This document shows positions 1-8,398 of a DNA stretch of 64,000 nucleotides, piece after piece. The notes under the pieces were generated by a model that was not told where the DNA came from, did no database searches, and saw only the letters and a program-made list of their open reading frames with translations. The translations under genes were made by a program, and so were the position numbers. Position 1 is the stretch's first letter. Each line of letters begins with the position of its first letter. Source of the stretch: Burkholderiales bacterium (GTDB taxonomy: Bacteria; Pseudomonadota; Gammaproteobacteria; Burkholderiales; Burkholderiaceae_C); the NCBI GenBank assembly GCA_019509985.1, contig JAEKLF010000039.1:1-64000 (forward strand), given 5' to 3'.

Positions 1-23
1 CGGCCGGAATTGGAGCAAGCGCG

Positions 24-1898
24 ATGTTTGAGCAACCCATCGACTACTTCCTTGTCGTCTGGTTCGTTCTGGCAGCAGGGTCAACCGCGTACGTTGCCTG
101 GGACCAGTTCCGGAGCAACCCCGAGCCCGTGGTGATGAAGTGGGGCTTCGTCCTCGTCACGCTCTACATGGGACCGATCGGCCTGCTGCTGTACGTGATG
201 GCGGACAAGGAGCCGGCGCCTGGCGAGCACGAGAAGTTCATCGCGCCGCTCTGGAAGCAAGGCGTCGGGTCGACCATTCACTGCGTCGCCGGAGATGCGA
301 CGGGCATCATCACCGCGGCCGTCATCACCGCGGCGCTTGGGCTGCCAATGTGGCTGGACCTCATCGTCGAATACGCCGCCGGCTTCGCCTTCGGGCTCTT
401 CATCTTCCAGTCCCTCTTCATGAAAAACATGATGGGCGGCACGTATTGGGAGAACGTCAGGAAGTCGTTCATACCCGAGTTCATCAGCATGAACGCGATG
501 ATGGCCGGCATGGCGCCGGTGATGTCGTTGCTGATGATGGGGCGCGACATGCGCGCGATGGAACCTATGGAGTTGCTCTTCTGGGGCGTGATGTCGTTCG
601 GCGTGATCGCAGGCTTTGCAGTCGCTTACCCGGTCAACGTGTGGATGGTCTCGCGCCAGATGAAGCACGGGCTGATGACCGAGCGCAAGACGTCGTCGTC
701 CAAGGAAGCAAAGGAGCATGCGCCTGACGAGGCTGAGCAGGCCTCCCATGGACAGACCGACGGCTCCCACAAGGGACATCAGGCGATGACACCCCAGGTC
801 ACCCGACCGCAACTCGCCGCAGTGACCATGACAACAAGCCTGATGCTCTTGGCAGGGATGACCTTTCCCGCGCTATTCGTGAACATGCGTCTATCCGCAA
901 GAGACGTTGGTGGCGCCGTCATGCCCCCAGACATGGTCATGGGCTGGGACACGCCAGGTGATGCCATGCGCGACATGGCGGCCATCCACCCGCGCCAGGT
1001 GGCATTCACCGCCCCGGCAGCAGCCCGCGGCGACCAGCCGCTTTCGCCACGCCTGGAGAACGGCGTCAAGGTCTTCGATGTCGAAGTGGGCGTAGTCCGC
1101 TGGAACATCCTTCCCGATGTCCAGGTCGAGGGCTACGCTTTCAACCGACAGATACCCGGTCCGCGACTGCGCATCACCGAAGGCGACCGCATTCGCATCA
1201 ACGTGACCAACCGGCTGCCCGAGCCGACCACTGTCCACTGGCATGGACTGATCCTGCCCAATGGCATGGATGGCCCGGCGAACATCACGCAGCGGCCCAT
1301 TCAACCCGGAGAGACCTTCACCTACGAGTACACCGCGGAGCAGTCCGGCACCTACTTCTATCACTCTCACGCCAAAGCTGACCGCCAGCAGGCCTTCGGA
1401 ATGTATGGAGCGCTCATCATCGACCCGAAGCTGCCCGCGGCCGGCACGAGCGCTGATCACGAATATGTCATTCAACTGCAGGAGTGGCTCAAGCGAGAAG
1501 GCCTCACCTATCCGGCGATGCTGATGGAAGGCGGAATGCCGAACTACTTCACCATCAACGGCAAAGCATTCCCTTCCACCGACAGCGTGAAGATGAAGGT
1601 AGGTGAGACCGTCAAATTGCGCTTCATCGGAAGCAACAACAACTTCATTCACCCGATGCATGTGCACGGCGGTCCGTTCACCGTCGTTGCGCGGGATGGC
1701 GTCACCCTGCCGGAGGCCGCGCGCTTTCAGGCAGACACCGTGAACGTCGGACCAGGCCAGCGCTATGACGTGATCTGGAAGGCGCTCAAGCCGGGCAAGT
1801 GGCTGGTCCATTGCCACATCCCGCACCACACGACCAACAACAACGTCGAGCACGCCGGAGGTGGCGGGCTCATGATGATCCTGGACGTCAGCGCATGA
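24..1898 (+). CDS. DUF4396-multicopper oxidase fusion, membrane anchored
   Basis: A two-part protein of 624 residues. Residues 1 to about 215 are hydrophobic, with several membrane segments and many methionines, and match the DUF4396 type of integral membrane domain. A charged, His-containing linker (about 215-255) and one more hydrophobic segment (about 263-285) lead into a cupredoxin multicopper oxidase. The copper-binding clusters are visible: HWHG at 405-408, HSH at 447-449, HPMHVHG at 543-549 and HCHIPHH at 596-602. The position usually held by the axial Met of the type 1 site falls in an Asn-rich run (TTNNN), so the axial ligand is unclear. By family it would oxidise Cu(I) or organic substrates on the periplasmic side. 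The start has a GGAG motif about 9 bases upstream. It converges on cueR with only 4 bases between them. The gene fits copper detoxification with its neighbours; whether it is an active oxidase is inferred. Confidence 0.85.
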   Translation: MFEQPIDYFLVVWFVLAAGSTAYVAWDQFRSNPEPVVMKWGFVLVTLYMGPIGLLLYVMADKEPAPGEHEKFIAPLWKQGVGSTIHCVAGDATGIITAAVITAALGLPMWLDLIVEYAAGFAFGLFIFQSLFMKNMMGGTYWENVRKSFIPEFISMNAMMAGMAPVMSLLMMGRDMRAMEPMELLFWGVMSFGVIAGFAVAYPVNVWMVSRQMKHGLMTERKTSSSKEAKEHAPDEAEQASHGQTDGSHKGHQAMTPQVTRPQLAAVTMTTSLMLLAGMTFPALFVNMRLSARDVGGAVMPPDMVMGWDTPGDAMRDMAAIHPRQVAFTAPAAARGDQPLSPRLENGVKVFDVEVGVVRWNILPDVQVEGYAFNRQIPGPRLRITEGDRIRINVTNRLPEPTTVHWHGLILPNGMDGPANITQRPIQPGETFTYEYTAEQSGTYFYHSHAKADRQQAFGMYGALIIDPKLPAAGTSADHEYVIQLQEWLKREGLTYPAMLMEGGMPNYFTINGKAFPSTDSVKMKVGETVKLRFIGSNNNFIHPMHVHGGPFTVVARDGVTLPEAARFQADTVNVGPGQRYDVIWKALKPGKWLVHCHIPHHTTNNNVEHAGGGGLMMILDVSA

Positions 1899-1902
1899 CC
1901 CA

Positions 1903-2370
1903 TCAGGCCTTTTGCACGTGACGCCCGGGGCGCAAGCCCGTGGTCCTGCCCTGCGCGTTGGGCGCCGGGACCGACGAGTCTTGGGCCAGCGTCTCGATGA
2001 TGGGGCAGTCCGGCCGATCGTCGCCGTGGCAACAGTGCACCAGGTGGTCCAGCGTGGCCTTCATCGCCTGCAGCTCCCTGAGCTTCTCATCGAGTTCTTC
2101 GATGTGCGCCTGCGCCAGCGCACGCACCTGGCGGCTCGAGCGCTTGCGGTTCTGCCATAGCCCGAGCAGTTCACGAATCTGCTCGATGGAGAAGCCGAGG
2201 TCACGCGACTGCCGGATGAACCGGAGCGTGCTCACCTCCTTGTCGGTGTATTGCCGATAGCCCGACTCGGTCCGTGCCGCTTCGGGAAACAGGCCGACGC
2301 TTTCATAGTGGCGAATCATCTTCGCCGAGACGCCCGAGGCCTTGGCTGCTTCGCCGATGTTCATGCTCAT
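1903..2370 (-). CDS. cueR: CueR-type MerR-family copper-responsive regulator
   Basis: A 155-residue MerR-family activator. The N-terminal winged helix-turn-helix is followed by the typical dimerisation coiled coil. The metal loop reads [12 protein letters not shown], with two cysteines eight residues apart as in Cu(I)-sensing CueR. The start at 2370 ([10 protein letters not shown]) is preferred over longer frames because homology begins there and because its ATG overlaps the copA stop codon in an ATGA. The gene is therefore translationally coupled downstream of copA. The two promoters between copA and copZ have the long 19-base spacer that MerR proteins act on, so autoregulation through the copA promoter is likely. 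Confidence 0.93.
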   Translation of the reverse strand: MSMNIGEAAKASGVSAKMIRHYESVGLFPEAARTESGYRQYTDKEVSTLRFIRQSRDLGFSIEQIRELLGLWQNRKRSSRQVRALAQAHIEELDEKLRELQAMKATLDHLVHCCHGDDRPDCPIIETLAQDSSVPAPNAQGRTTGLRPGRHVQKA

Positions 2371-4826
2371 ATCGATTTTTCCCCTACGGGCACGGTTTGC
2401 GGTTGCCGTGAGCGCTGCTGGGCCGGCGTGTCCGCGGCAGCAGTCCAACGGCGCAACGTCAGCGCGTTGGCCATGACGCTCACACTGCTGAAAGCCATCG
2501 CCGCGCCTGCGATGACGGGGTTCAGCATGCCGAGCGCCGCCAGGGGAATGCCCAGCACGTTGTAGCCAAACGCCCAGAAGAGACCCTGTTTGATTTTCGA
2601 GTAGGTGCGACGAGAAATGTCCAAAGAGTCCGCCACGAGCCGCAGGTCGCCACGCATCAAGGTGACGCCGGCCGTCTCCGTCGCCACGTCGGCTCCGCCC
2701 GCCATGGCATACGAGACAGAGGCAGCGGCCAGTGCAGGGCCGTCGTTCAAGCCATCGCCGACGAACGCCACAACCTCGCCGGCATCGCGCAATGCTTTCA
2801 CGACGGCCGCCTTGTCGTGAGGAAGGACTTGGGCGCGAAACTCATCGATGCCCAGATCCTTCGCAACGGCTTCTGCGGCACCACGGTTGTCCCCCGTCAG
2901 CATGATCGTCTTGATGCCGAGATGATGGAGCCTCGCGACAGCCGCAGCGGACGTGCTCTTGATGGTGTCGCCGAAGGCCAGCAGCCCAAGGAGACGGTGC
3001 TGGCCTTCATCCGACCAGACAAGCCACGAAACGGTCCTACCTTGTCGTTCGAGCCGCTGCGCGTCAACCGCCAGGCTCCCTTCCTCCAATTGCATTTCGC
3101 GCAACATCCGCGTGCTGCCCAGAGCCAGCTTTTGACCGCCAACATTGCCTTCGACGCCCCGGCCCGGAAGTGCCTTGGCATCACGGGCCTCGGGCACCAG
3201 CAATCGTTCCTCGCGCACCTTGTCCATGACGGCGACGGCGAGAGGATGACTGCTTGACTTCTGAAGCGCAGCGGCCAGACGGAGCACGTCCTCGCGGCTT
3301 GAGCCTTGCGCAGCCACCACTGCGGCGACCGACGGTTTGCCTTCGGTGAGCGTGCCGGTCTTGTCGAAGGCGACGACGGTGACGGAGTGCGCAACTTCCA
3401 GTGCTTCGGCGTCCTTGATCAGGATGCCGCGCCGTGCGGCCACGCCGGTACCGGCCATGATGGCGGTCGGTGTCGCCAAGCCCAGGGCGCAGGGACAAGC
3501 GATGACCAGCACCGCAACCGCGTTGATGAGCGCTTGTTCCCAGTTGCCGGAGAACGCGACCCAGCCCAGGAAGGTCGCGAGCGCGATGCCGAGGACCACC
3601 GGGACGAAAACCGCGCTCACGCGGTCGACGATGCGTTGAATGGGCGCCTTTGCCGCTTGTGCAGACTCGACCATCCGAATGATGCGGGCCAGCGTTGTCT
3701 CGGCGCCAATGGCGGTCGTGCGAACGGTCAGGGCGCCCTCCGCATTGATGGCGCCACCGGTCACCTTGCCACCAACGGCCTTGGGCACCGGCAGGCTCTC
3801 GCCGGTAATGAGCGACTCGTCGACGTGGCTGCGGCCTTCGATGATTTCGCCGTCCACGGCCACGCGATCACCCGGTCTGACAACGACGAGGTCACCCACC
3901 GCGACTTGGTCGACAGGAACGTCCGCCTCGACGCCGTCACGGCGCACACGGGCGGTGGTGGGGCGCAATGCATTCAACGCCCGGATGGCGCCGGTGGTTT
4001 GTCGCTTCGCCCTTTGCTCCAGCCACTTGCCCAGCAGAACCAGCGTGATGACCACGGCCGAGGCCTCGAAGTACAGGTGTGGCACGCCATGCGCGGCGTG
4101 CTTGAACAGCAGGTAGACCGAAAGCCCGTAGGCCGCCGAGGTGCCGAGCGCCACCAGCAGGTCCATGTTGCCAGTCTTGGCGCGCACCGCCTTCCACCCT
4201 GCCCGGTAGAAGCGCCAGCCCAGCCCAAATTGAACGGGCGTGGCCAAGGCGAGCTGAAACCAGCCGTCGAGCATCCAGTCGATACCGAACAGAGACAACA
4301 GCATCGGCGAGATGAGCGGCAGCGCCAGAAGGCTCCCAACGGCAACAGGCCACCAGCTCGGCAAACGTGGACCTGCTTGTTGGCTGTTCCCCTGGACTTC
4401 CTTGACCGCGTAGCCAGCCGTCTCGATGGCCGCTTTCAGCGCCGCGACCGGAACGGTCGAAAGCATCTGGATGGTCGCCTTCTCGGTCGCCAGATTGACG
4501 CTGGCGTTGGTAACTCCAGCTACCTTTCGAAGTGCCTTCTCAACCCGAGCGACGCACGAGGCGCAGGTCATTCCCTCCACCTGAATGGCAACTTCGGTTG
4601 TTGCCACGTCGTAGCCGGCTTTGCGAACAGCCGTTGCCAGCGCGTCAGCCGTCACCGAGGCATCGGCGTTCACGGCAGCTTCCTCCGTCGCCAGGTTGAC
4701 GCTCGCCGCGTTGACACCCGGAACGGCCTTAAGCGTCTTCTCGACGCGCATGACGCATGACGCGCAGGTCATTCCAGTGACCTGCAGCTTGATGGCGTTC
4801 GGATGGGAATATGCGGCGGTGCTCAT
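2367..4826 (-). CDS. copA: Cu(I)-exporting P1B-type ATPase CopA
   Basis: An 819-residue heavy-metal P-type ATPase. Two N-terminal heavy-metal-associated domains each carry MTCASC (first pair Cys21/Cys24, second pair near 92-95). The transmembrane transport motif is [10 protein letters not shown], the phosphorylation motif DKTGT and the hinge motif [11 protein letters not shown]. These assign Cu(I) or Ag(I) export from the cytoplasm. The ATG at 4826 is chosen because a longer frame would start at 4886, inside the -35 hexamer of the gene's own promoter. A clear Shine-Dalgarno is not seen. It is followed directly by cueR with overlapping stop and start codons, and is divergent from copZ. Confidence 0.95.
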   Translation of the reverse strand: MSTAAYSHPNAIKLQVTGMTCASCVMRVEKTLKAVPGVNAASVNLATEEAAVNADASVTADALATAVRKAGYDVATTEVAIQVEGMTCASCVARVEKALRKVAGVTNASVNLATEKATIQMLSTVPVAALKAAIETAGYAVKEVQGNSQQAGPRLPSWWPVAVGSLLALPLISPMLLSLFGIDWMLDGWFQLALATPVQFGLGWRFYRAGWKAVRAKTGNMDLLVALGTSAAYGLSVYLLFKHAAHGVPHLYFEASAVVITLVLLGKWLEQRAKRQTTGAIRALNALRPTTARVRRDGVEADVPVDQVAVGDLVVVRPGDRVAVDGEIIEGRSHVDESLITGESLPVPKAVGGKVTGGAINAEGALTVRTTAIGAETTLARIIRMVESAQAAKAPIQRIVDRVSAVFVPVVLGIALATFLGWVAFSGNWEQALINAVAVLVIACPCALGLATPTAIMAGTGVAARRGILIKDAEALEVAHSVTVVAFDKTGTLTEGKPSVAAVVAAQGSSREDVLRLAAALQKSSSHPLAVAVMDKVREERLLVPEARDAKALPGRGVEGNVGGQKLALGSTRMLREMQLEEGSLAVDAQRLERQGRTVSWLVWSDEGQHRLLGLLAFGDTIKSTSAAAVARLHHLGIKTIMLTGDNRGAAEAVAKDLGIDEFRAQVLPHDKAAVVKALRDAGEVVAFVGDGLNDGPALAAASVSYAMAGGADVATETAGVTLMRGDLRLVADSLDISRRTYSKIKQGLFWAFGYNVLGIPLAALGMLNPVIAGAAMAFSSVSVMANALTLRRWTAAADTPAQQRSRQPQTVPVGEKSI

Positions 4827-4855
4827 GGTCGGCGGATGCGGTTCGAAGATTGTGC

Positions 4856-4886
4856 ATCGTGAAGTCTCCAACGTTGGGAATGTCAA
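4856..4886 (-). promoter_or_regulatory. CueR-type promoter of copA
   Basis: On the minus strand a -35 hexamer TTGACA (4881-4886) is followed by a 19-base spacer and a weak -10 CACGAT (4856-4861). The spacer starts TTCCCAACGTTGGA, which lines up position for position with the TTCC...GGAA dyad of known CueR promoters such as E. coli PcopA. The overlong spacer is the hallmark of MerR-family control. The predicted transcription start lies about 20-25 bases upstream of the copA ATG. Confidence 0.8.
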
Positions 4887-4936
4887 CGGGAAAGCAAGTT
4901 CCGCCTGACGTAAATGGGGTCAATTCCGAATCCATG

Positions 4937-4967
4937 TTGACTTTCCAACAATGGAAACCTTCAAAGT
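4937..4967 (+). promoter_or_regulatory. CueR-type promoter of copZ
   Basis: A plus-strand -35 TTGACT (4937-4942) is followed by a 19-base spacer holding TTCCAACAATGGAA, then a weak -10 CAAAGT (4962-4967). It is the same arrangement as the divergent copA promoter, so one CueR regulon can switch both directions. The predicted 5' leader of copZ is about 30 bases and contains GGAGAAC ahead of the ATG. Confidence 0.8.
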
Positions 4968-5003
4968 GTGCTCGTCAACAACGGAGAACCACTGGAGAAC
5001 ACG

Positions 5004-5261
5004 ATGATTGCCTTCGACGTCAACGACATGACCTGCGGCCACTGTGTCAGCACCATCACCAAGGCGCTGATGGCGACCGACAAGAACGCCAGGTTGCATA
5101 TCGACCTGGCGAGCCACCGCGTCCAAGTGGAGGCGGCTGACGCCAGCGCCAACGAGTTGGCCGATGCCATCAGGGAGGCGGGCTACACGCCGGTGCCGGT
5201 GCAGGCGGCCCCGGTGGCTTCCAGCAAGCCCGCAGGCTCCTGCTGTGGCGGCTGCCATTGA
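5004..5261 (+). CDS. copZ: CopZ-like copper chaperone with Cys-rich tail
   Basis: An 85-residue heavy-metal-associated domain protein. The N-terminal MTCGHC motif is the Cu(I) site and the rest follows the HMA fold pattern. It ends with an extra CCGGCH tail that could bind a second metal ion. The ATG at 5004 is chosen because the HMA domain starts there and a GGAGAAC Shine-Dalgarno precedes it; the longer frame would begin at the transcription start. It probably hands copper to CopA, encoded divergently, and to CueR. Confidence 0.9.
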   Translation: MIAFDVNDMTCGHCVSTITKALMATDKNARLHIDLASHRVQVEAADASANELADAIREAGYTPVPVQAAPVASSKPAGSCCGGCH

Positions 5262-5431
5262 GCGAACGCGTGTCTGGCGAGAGTGGCGAGAGGCCTTCCA
5301 GTTCCGCTAGGCGCGAGTCGGGACGAGGCAGCATCGTTGCCGCAACCGACATATTTGCCAACAAAGAGCTGGGTTCGAACGATCCTGAAAGCCGTGGCCT
5401 CACCCCTGTCTTTGAGTCCCCGACGGCACCT

Positions 5432-5854
5432 TCATTTCAATGAAGAGTCATAGAGTTGCTGCGCCGCCGGCGACAGCGTCCGGCTCTTGCGCCGGATCAG
5501 CCCGACCTGCCGCGTGACGACCGGATCGTTCAGCGGAATGCTGACAAGCAGCGGGTGATCCTTGCCCGGCATGGCCAGCGATGGAACCGCAGCGATGCCC
5601 AGCCCTGCTTCCACCAGGCCGAGCATCGTCGTCACGTGTTCTGTTTCATAGATGCTGTCTGGCCGCCCTGAAACGCCCGCCAGCGCCTGGTCCAGCAGCA
5701 GCCGGTTGCCGGAGGATTTGGCGACCGAGATGTAGTCGTAGGCATTCATGTCTTTCCAGGTGACATGCCTGCGGGTCACCTCGCCCAGCCGCGTGCCGCT
5801 CAAGCCCCGGATCCGGAGCAGGGTGGTGTCCAGGTCATCCAGCATCTGCTGCAT
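5432..5854 (-). pseudogene. LysR-family regulator fragment with internal deletion
   Basis: The 140-residue frame begins with a stretch resembling the linker helix of LysR regulators (LDDLDTTLLRIRGLSGTRLG). It then jumps directly to the second half of the effector-binding domain (KSSGNRLLLDQ, VEAGLGIAAVPS). The N-terminal helix-turn-helix and roughly the first half of the effector domain are missing compared with the usual length of about 300 residues. No continuation of the DNA-binding domain is readable upstream on this strand. It is most likely a decayed remnant without regulatory function. Confidence 0.75.
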
Positions 5855-5877
5855 TCACCTTGCAGCCCGGCGCCGGC

Positions 5878-6102
5878 ATGCACATCGACCCGACGCACCT
5901 GGATGCCGGCGTGGTGGCCAAGTACACCAGCAAAGTGCCGCCGGTGGCCAAGTGGGAAGGCCCATGTGATGAGCGAGTGCTGCAACGGGAACTTGCCAGT
6001 GGATACATCCCCGGAAATCAAGTGGAAGAGGCCGAGGCCGGGCTGCAGGCAGCGCCGGAGGCTGCTCCCGCAGGGTTGAAGCTTGAACTTCAGGCGCATT
6101 GA
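5878..6102 (+). CDS. small unassigned ORF in a decayed region
   Basis: A 74-residue frame starting MHIDPTHLDAGVVAKYTSK and ending in an Ala/Glu-rich stretch. I do not recognise a family. The frame is open for some distance upstream of the ATG (a TTG occurs at 5860), which suggests it may be the 3' end of an older gene cut off when the neighbouring LysR gene was deleted. No convincing ribosome-binding site is seen. It could equally be chance coding. Confidence 0.25.
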   Translation: MHIDPTHLDAGVVAKYTSKVPPVAKWEGPCDERVLQRELASGYIPGNQVEEAEAGLQAAPEAAPAGLKLELQAH

Positions 6103-6208
6103 ACCGCCGGGGCACCAACGTAGTTCGGCTGGAAAGGATGCGTGTGACCCCGGCCACGTTGACGGTATCAGCGCGTCGACGGCGAACGGCGTCGCGTTTT
6201 CCACAAGG

Positions 6209-6227
6209 GCGTACGACCTTCGTACGC
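6209..6227. promoter_or_regulatory. perfect inverted repeat upstream of NIPSNAP gene
   Basis: An 8-base perfect inverted repeat, GCGTACGA-CCT-TCGTACGC, lies 77 bases upstream of the NIPSNAP start codon. There is no T-tract, so an operator is more likely than a terminator. The binding protein is unknown. The neighbouring LysR gene is broken, so a regulator elsewhere would be needed. Confidence 0.45.
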
Positions 6228-6303
6228 ACACTTGGACAGCACAATTTGAGCCTGGCGGCCACACCCGCCACTCCGTCAACTCGCAACCATCTTTCCAGGG
6301 CTG

Positions 6304-6636
6304 ATGTCGATGATCTACGAACTCCGCATCTATACCGCAATGCCTGGCCGGCTACCCGACGTTCTTGCCAGATTTCGCGATCACACCGTCCATATCTGGA
6401 GCCGGCTGGGAATTCGTCAACTCGGATATTGGACGACCGCAGTCGGACCTGACAGCAACGCGCTTACCTACATGCTTGTCTGGGAGAGCCTGGCCGATCG
6501 TGAGGTCAAGTGGGGCGAGTTCGTCGTCGATCCCGAATGGGTCGAGGTCAGAAAGGCGAGCGAGGCAGTCGGGCCGATCGTTGCGAAGATGGACAACTCG
6601 TTCTTGGCGCCGACCTCTTTCTCGCCTGCGAAATAG
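6304..6636 (+). CDS. NIPSNAP-family protein
   Basis: A 110-residue protein with the NIPSNAP (ferredoxin-like, dimeric alpha-beta barrel) pattern: MIYELRIYTAMPGRL at the start, a central GYWTTAVG strand, YMLVWESLADRE, and a terminal region with W and a conserved helix. Members are small cytoplasmic proteins of uncertain biochemical role, often near aromatic or terpenoid catabolism genes. An alternative start at 6310 (MIYELR) fits the family equally well. It sits alone between gene remnants, with a strong inverted repeat upstream. Confidence 0.85.
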   Translation: MSMIYELRIYTAMPGRLPDVLARFRDHTVHIWSRLGIRQLGYWTTAVGPDSNALTYMLVWESLADREVKWGEFVVDPEWVEVRKASEAVGPIVAKMDNSFLAPTSFSPAK

Positions 6637-6699
6637 GCTGCCCTACCTGCCGTCACCTCGCCGGCCAGCACCTGAACTGCGGCGTCCGTGCAGGCCTCG

Positions 6700-6965
6700 T
6701 CCAATGGCGCTGCCGGTCTGCTCGGCGAAGGCCTCTCCGTGCAACTCGCACAGATAGGCGGCACGGGCCAGCGGTGACTTCAGACGCTGGCAGGCCTCAT
6801 TGACGCGGATCGCCCACGCCATGGCCACCCGCTGGGTCGCCGCGCCCTGTGAGGCGAACCGGTCGGGGTGAACCTGCATCTGCAGCGCCTTCCAGCGCGC
6901 TTCGATGACGGCGCGATCCTGCAAGTAGCGCAGCGGCACATCGAACGGCGCGAAGTCGTAGGCGT
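6700..6965 (-). pseudogene. hscB: HscB (Fe-S co-chaperone) J-domain remnant
   Basis: The minus strand encodes a clear HscB N-terminus: DFAPFDVPLRYLQDRAV, then WKALQMQVHPDRF with the HPD motif, then a stretch ending LARAAYLCELHG. After this the match to HscB stops and the frame runs into unrelated sequence until a stop at 6643, so the C-terminal HscA-binding helical domain is missing. The frame extends upstream to 7044 with no HscB-like residues. No other isc genes are nearby. It looks like a broken duplicate left by rearrangement. Confidence 0.75.
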
Positions 6966-7128
6966 CCAGGCCGATCCTGGCGTCCGGTCCGGCCACCAGC
7001 CCCTTCTCCGGATCAGAGGTCGTCGGCCATCGGTCATCGGCCATTGGCCAACGCAGAACAAACAGGAAACCAGCTTGGCGCCGTCATCGTGCCGCACGCC
7101 CCGATTTGTCCCACCCGCCCCGGTTTCA

Positions 7129-7143
7129 GCACCGCCTGAGTGC
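7129..7143. promoter_or_regulatory. NtrC-like site upstream of operon A
   Basis: GCAC-N7-GTGC, which matches the core of the NtrC enhancer consensus (TGCACC-N5-GGTGCA) except at the flanks. It lies about 45 bases upstream of the -24 element of the sigma-54 promoter. NtrC sites are usually further upstream and paired, so this is tentative. Confidence 0.35.
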
Positions 7144-7174
7144 GCCCCGAATCGCTTCCCCTAGGCATGCGAGC

Positions 7175-7190
7175 TGGCACGCCCTCTGCT
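7175..7190 (+). promoter_or_regulatory. sigma-54 (RpoN) promoter of operon A
   Basis: TGGCACG-N4-CTGCT has the -24 GG and -12 GC doublets at the exact spacing of sigma-54 promoters. The predicted start site is near 7200, giving a leader of about 65 bases to the ATG at 7266. Control by RpoN and probably NtrC fits an operon whose enzymes release ammonia. Confidence 0.75.
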
Positions 7191-7200
7191 TGTATACCGA
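7189..7200. promoter_or_regulatory. candidate GntR/FCD operator overlapping the start site
   Basis: The sequence TTGTATACCGA has the GT...AC core typical of operators for FadR-type (FCD) GntR regulators. It lies between the -12 element and the predicted transcription start. The regulator encoded at 15730-16422 closes the same operon and is the natural candidate to bind here. Confidence 0.4.
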
Positions 7201-7265
7201 CTTGAACACCGTCCGGAACACAGCCGTGCGGGCTTCGTTGGCCGATCAACTTGAGGAGAGCCGTG

Positions 7266-8384
7266 ATGACGCGATCGAAGTGGAACCGCCGGGATTGGAT
7301 GGGCAATGTGGGCGCCACCGGGGCGGGATTGATGACCGCCGGATGGAGCGGTCCCACGCTGGCCCAGAAGCCGTTGACGGGGGGCTTCATCTACGTGGGC
7401 CCGCGTGACGACTACGGCTACAACCAGGCGCATGCCGAGGCGGCGGCGCTGGTGAAGAAGATGCCGGGCATCAAGGTGGTGGAGGAGGAGAACGTCCCCG
7501 AAACCAACTCGGTGCAGAAGACCATGCAGGGCATGATCGCCCAGGACGGCGCGGGCCTGCTGTTCCCGACCTCGTTCGGCTACTTCGACCCGCACATCCT
7601 GGCGCTGGCGCCCAAGTACCCCAACGTGCGCTTCGCGCACTGCGGCGGGCTGTGGGACGCAGCCAAGCACCCCAAGAACGCCGGCAGCTTCTTCGGCTAC
7701 ATCGACGAGGCCCAGTACCTGAACGGCGTCGTCGCGGCGCACGTGACCAAGAGCAAGAAGCTCGGCTTCATCGCCGCCAAGCCCATCCCGCAGGTGCTTC
7801 GCAACATCAACGCCTTCACGATGGGCGCGCGCAGCGTCAATCCCGCCATCTCGACGACGGTGATCTTCACCGGCGACTGGAGCATGCCGGTCAAGGAGGC
7901 CGAGGCCACCAACAGCCTGGCCGACCAGGGCGTGGACGTGTTCACCATGCACGTCGACGGCCCCAAGGTCATCGTCGAGACGGCGGCCAAGCGCGGCAAG
8001 TTCGTCTGCGGTTACCACGCCAGCCAGGCCAAGCTGGCGCCGCAGGCCTACCTGACGGGCGCCGAGTGGAACTGGATCACCGCCTACAAGCAGATCATCG
8101 ACGCCGCGCAGACCGGCAAGCCGCATCCCAACTTCGTGCGCGGCGGGCTCAAGGACGGCTTCGTCAAGAGCAGCCCCTACGGCAGCTCGGTGCCGGAAGG
8201 CGGGCGCAAGCAGGCCGAAGCCGTGCGCGCCGAGATGCTCAAGGGCAGCTTCGACATCTTCAAGGGCGAGTTGAAGGACAACACCGGCAAGGTGGTCATC
8301 GCCAAGGGCAAGGTGTTCAAGCAGACCGACATGGAGCTGGAGGGCATGAACTACCTCGTCGAAGGCGTCATCGGCAAGGTGTGA
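7266..8384 (+). CDS. BMP-family ABC transporter substrate-binding protein
   Basis: A 372-residue periplasmic binding protein of the Bmp (PnrA-like) family, which binds nucleosides or related nitrogenous rings. It starts with a basic, RR-containing leader (NRRDWMGN) and a hydrophobic stretch, possibly a Tat signal, cleaved near AQKPLTGG. The BMP body follows: GFIYVGPRDDYGYNQAH, SFGYFDPHILALA, YLNGVVAAHVTKSKKLGFI, PIPQVLRNINAFTMGA. The ATG at 7266 has AGGAGA seven bases upstream; a TTG at 7251 overlaps that motif and is rejected. It is the first gene of operon A, directly behind a sigma-54 promoter. Given the linked hydrolases, its ligand may be biuret or a ureide rather than a nucleoside; that is inferred. 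Confidence 0.9.
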   Translation: MTRSKWNRRDWMGNVGATGAGLMTAGWSGPTLAQKPLTGGFIYVGPRDDYGYNQAHAEAAALVKKMPGIKVVEEENVPETNSVQKTMQGMIAQDGAGLLFPTSFGYFDPHILALAPKYPNVRFAHCGGLWDAAKHPKNAGSFFGYIDEAQYLNGVVAAHVTKSKKLGFIAAKPIPQVLRNINAFTMGARSVNPAISTTVIFTGDWSMPVKEAEATNSLADQGVDVFTMHVDGPKVIVETAAKRGKFVCGYHASQAKLAPQAYLTGAEWNWITAYKQIIDAAQTGKPHPNFVRGGLKDGFVKSSPYGSSVPEGGRKQAEAVRAEMLKGSFDIFKGELKDNTGKVVIAKGKVFKQTDMELEGMNYLVEGVIGKV

Positions 8385-8398
8385 TGGCCCACCCCCGT

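Noticed and set aside
4827..4886. Longer N-terminus for CopA starting at 4886
   Set aside because: The codon at 4886 is the TTG of the -35 hexamer of the copA promoter, so it cannot be transcribed as a start.
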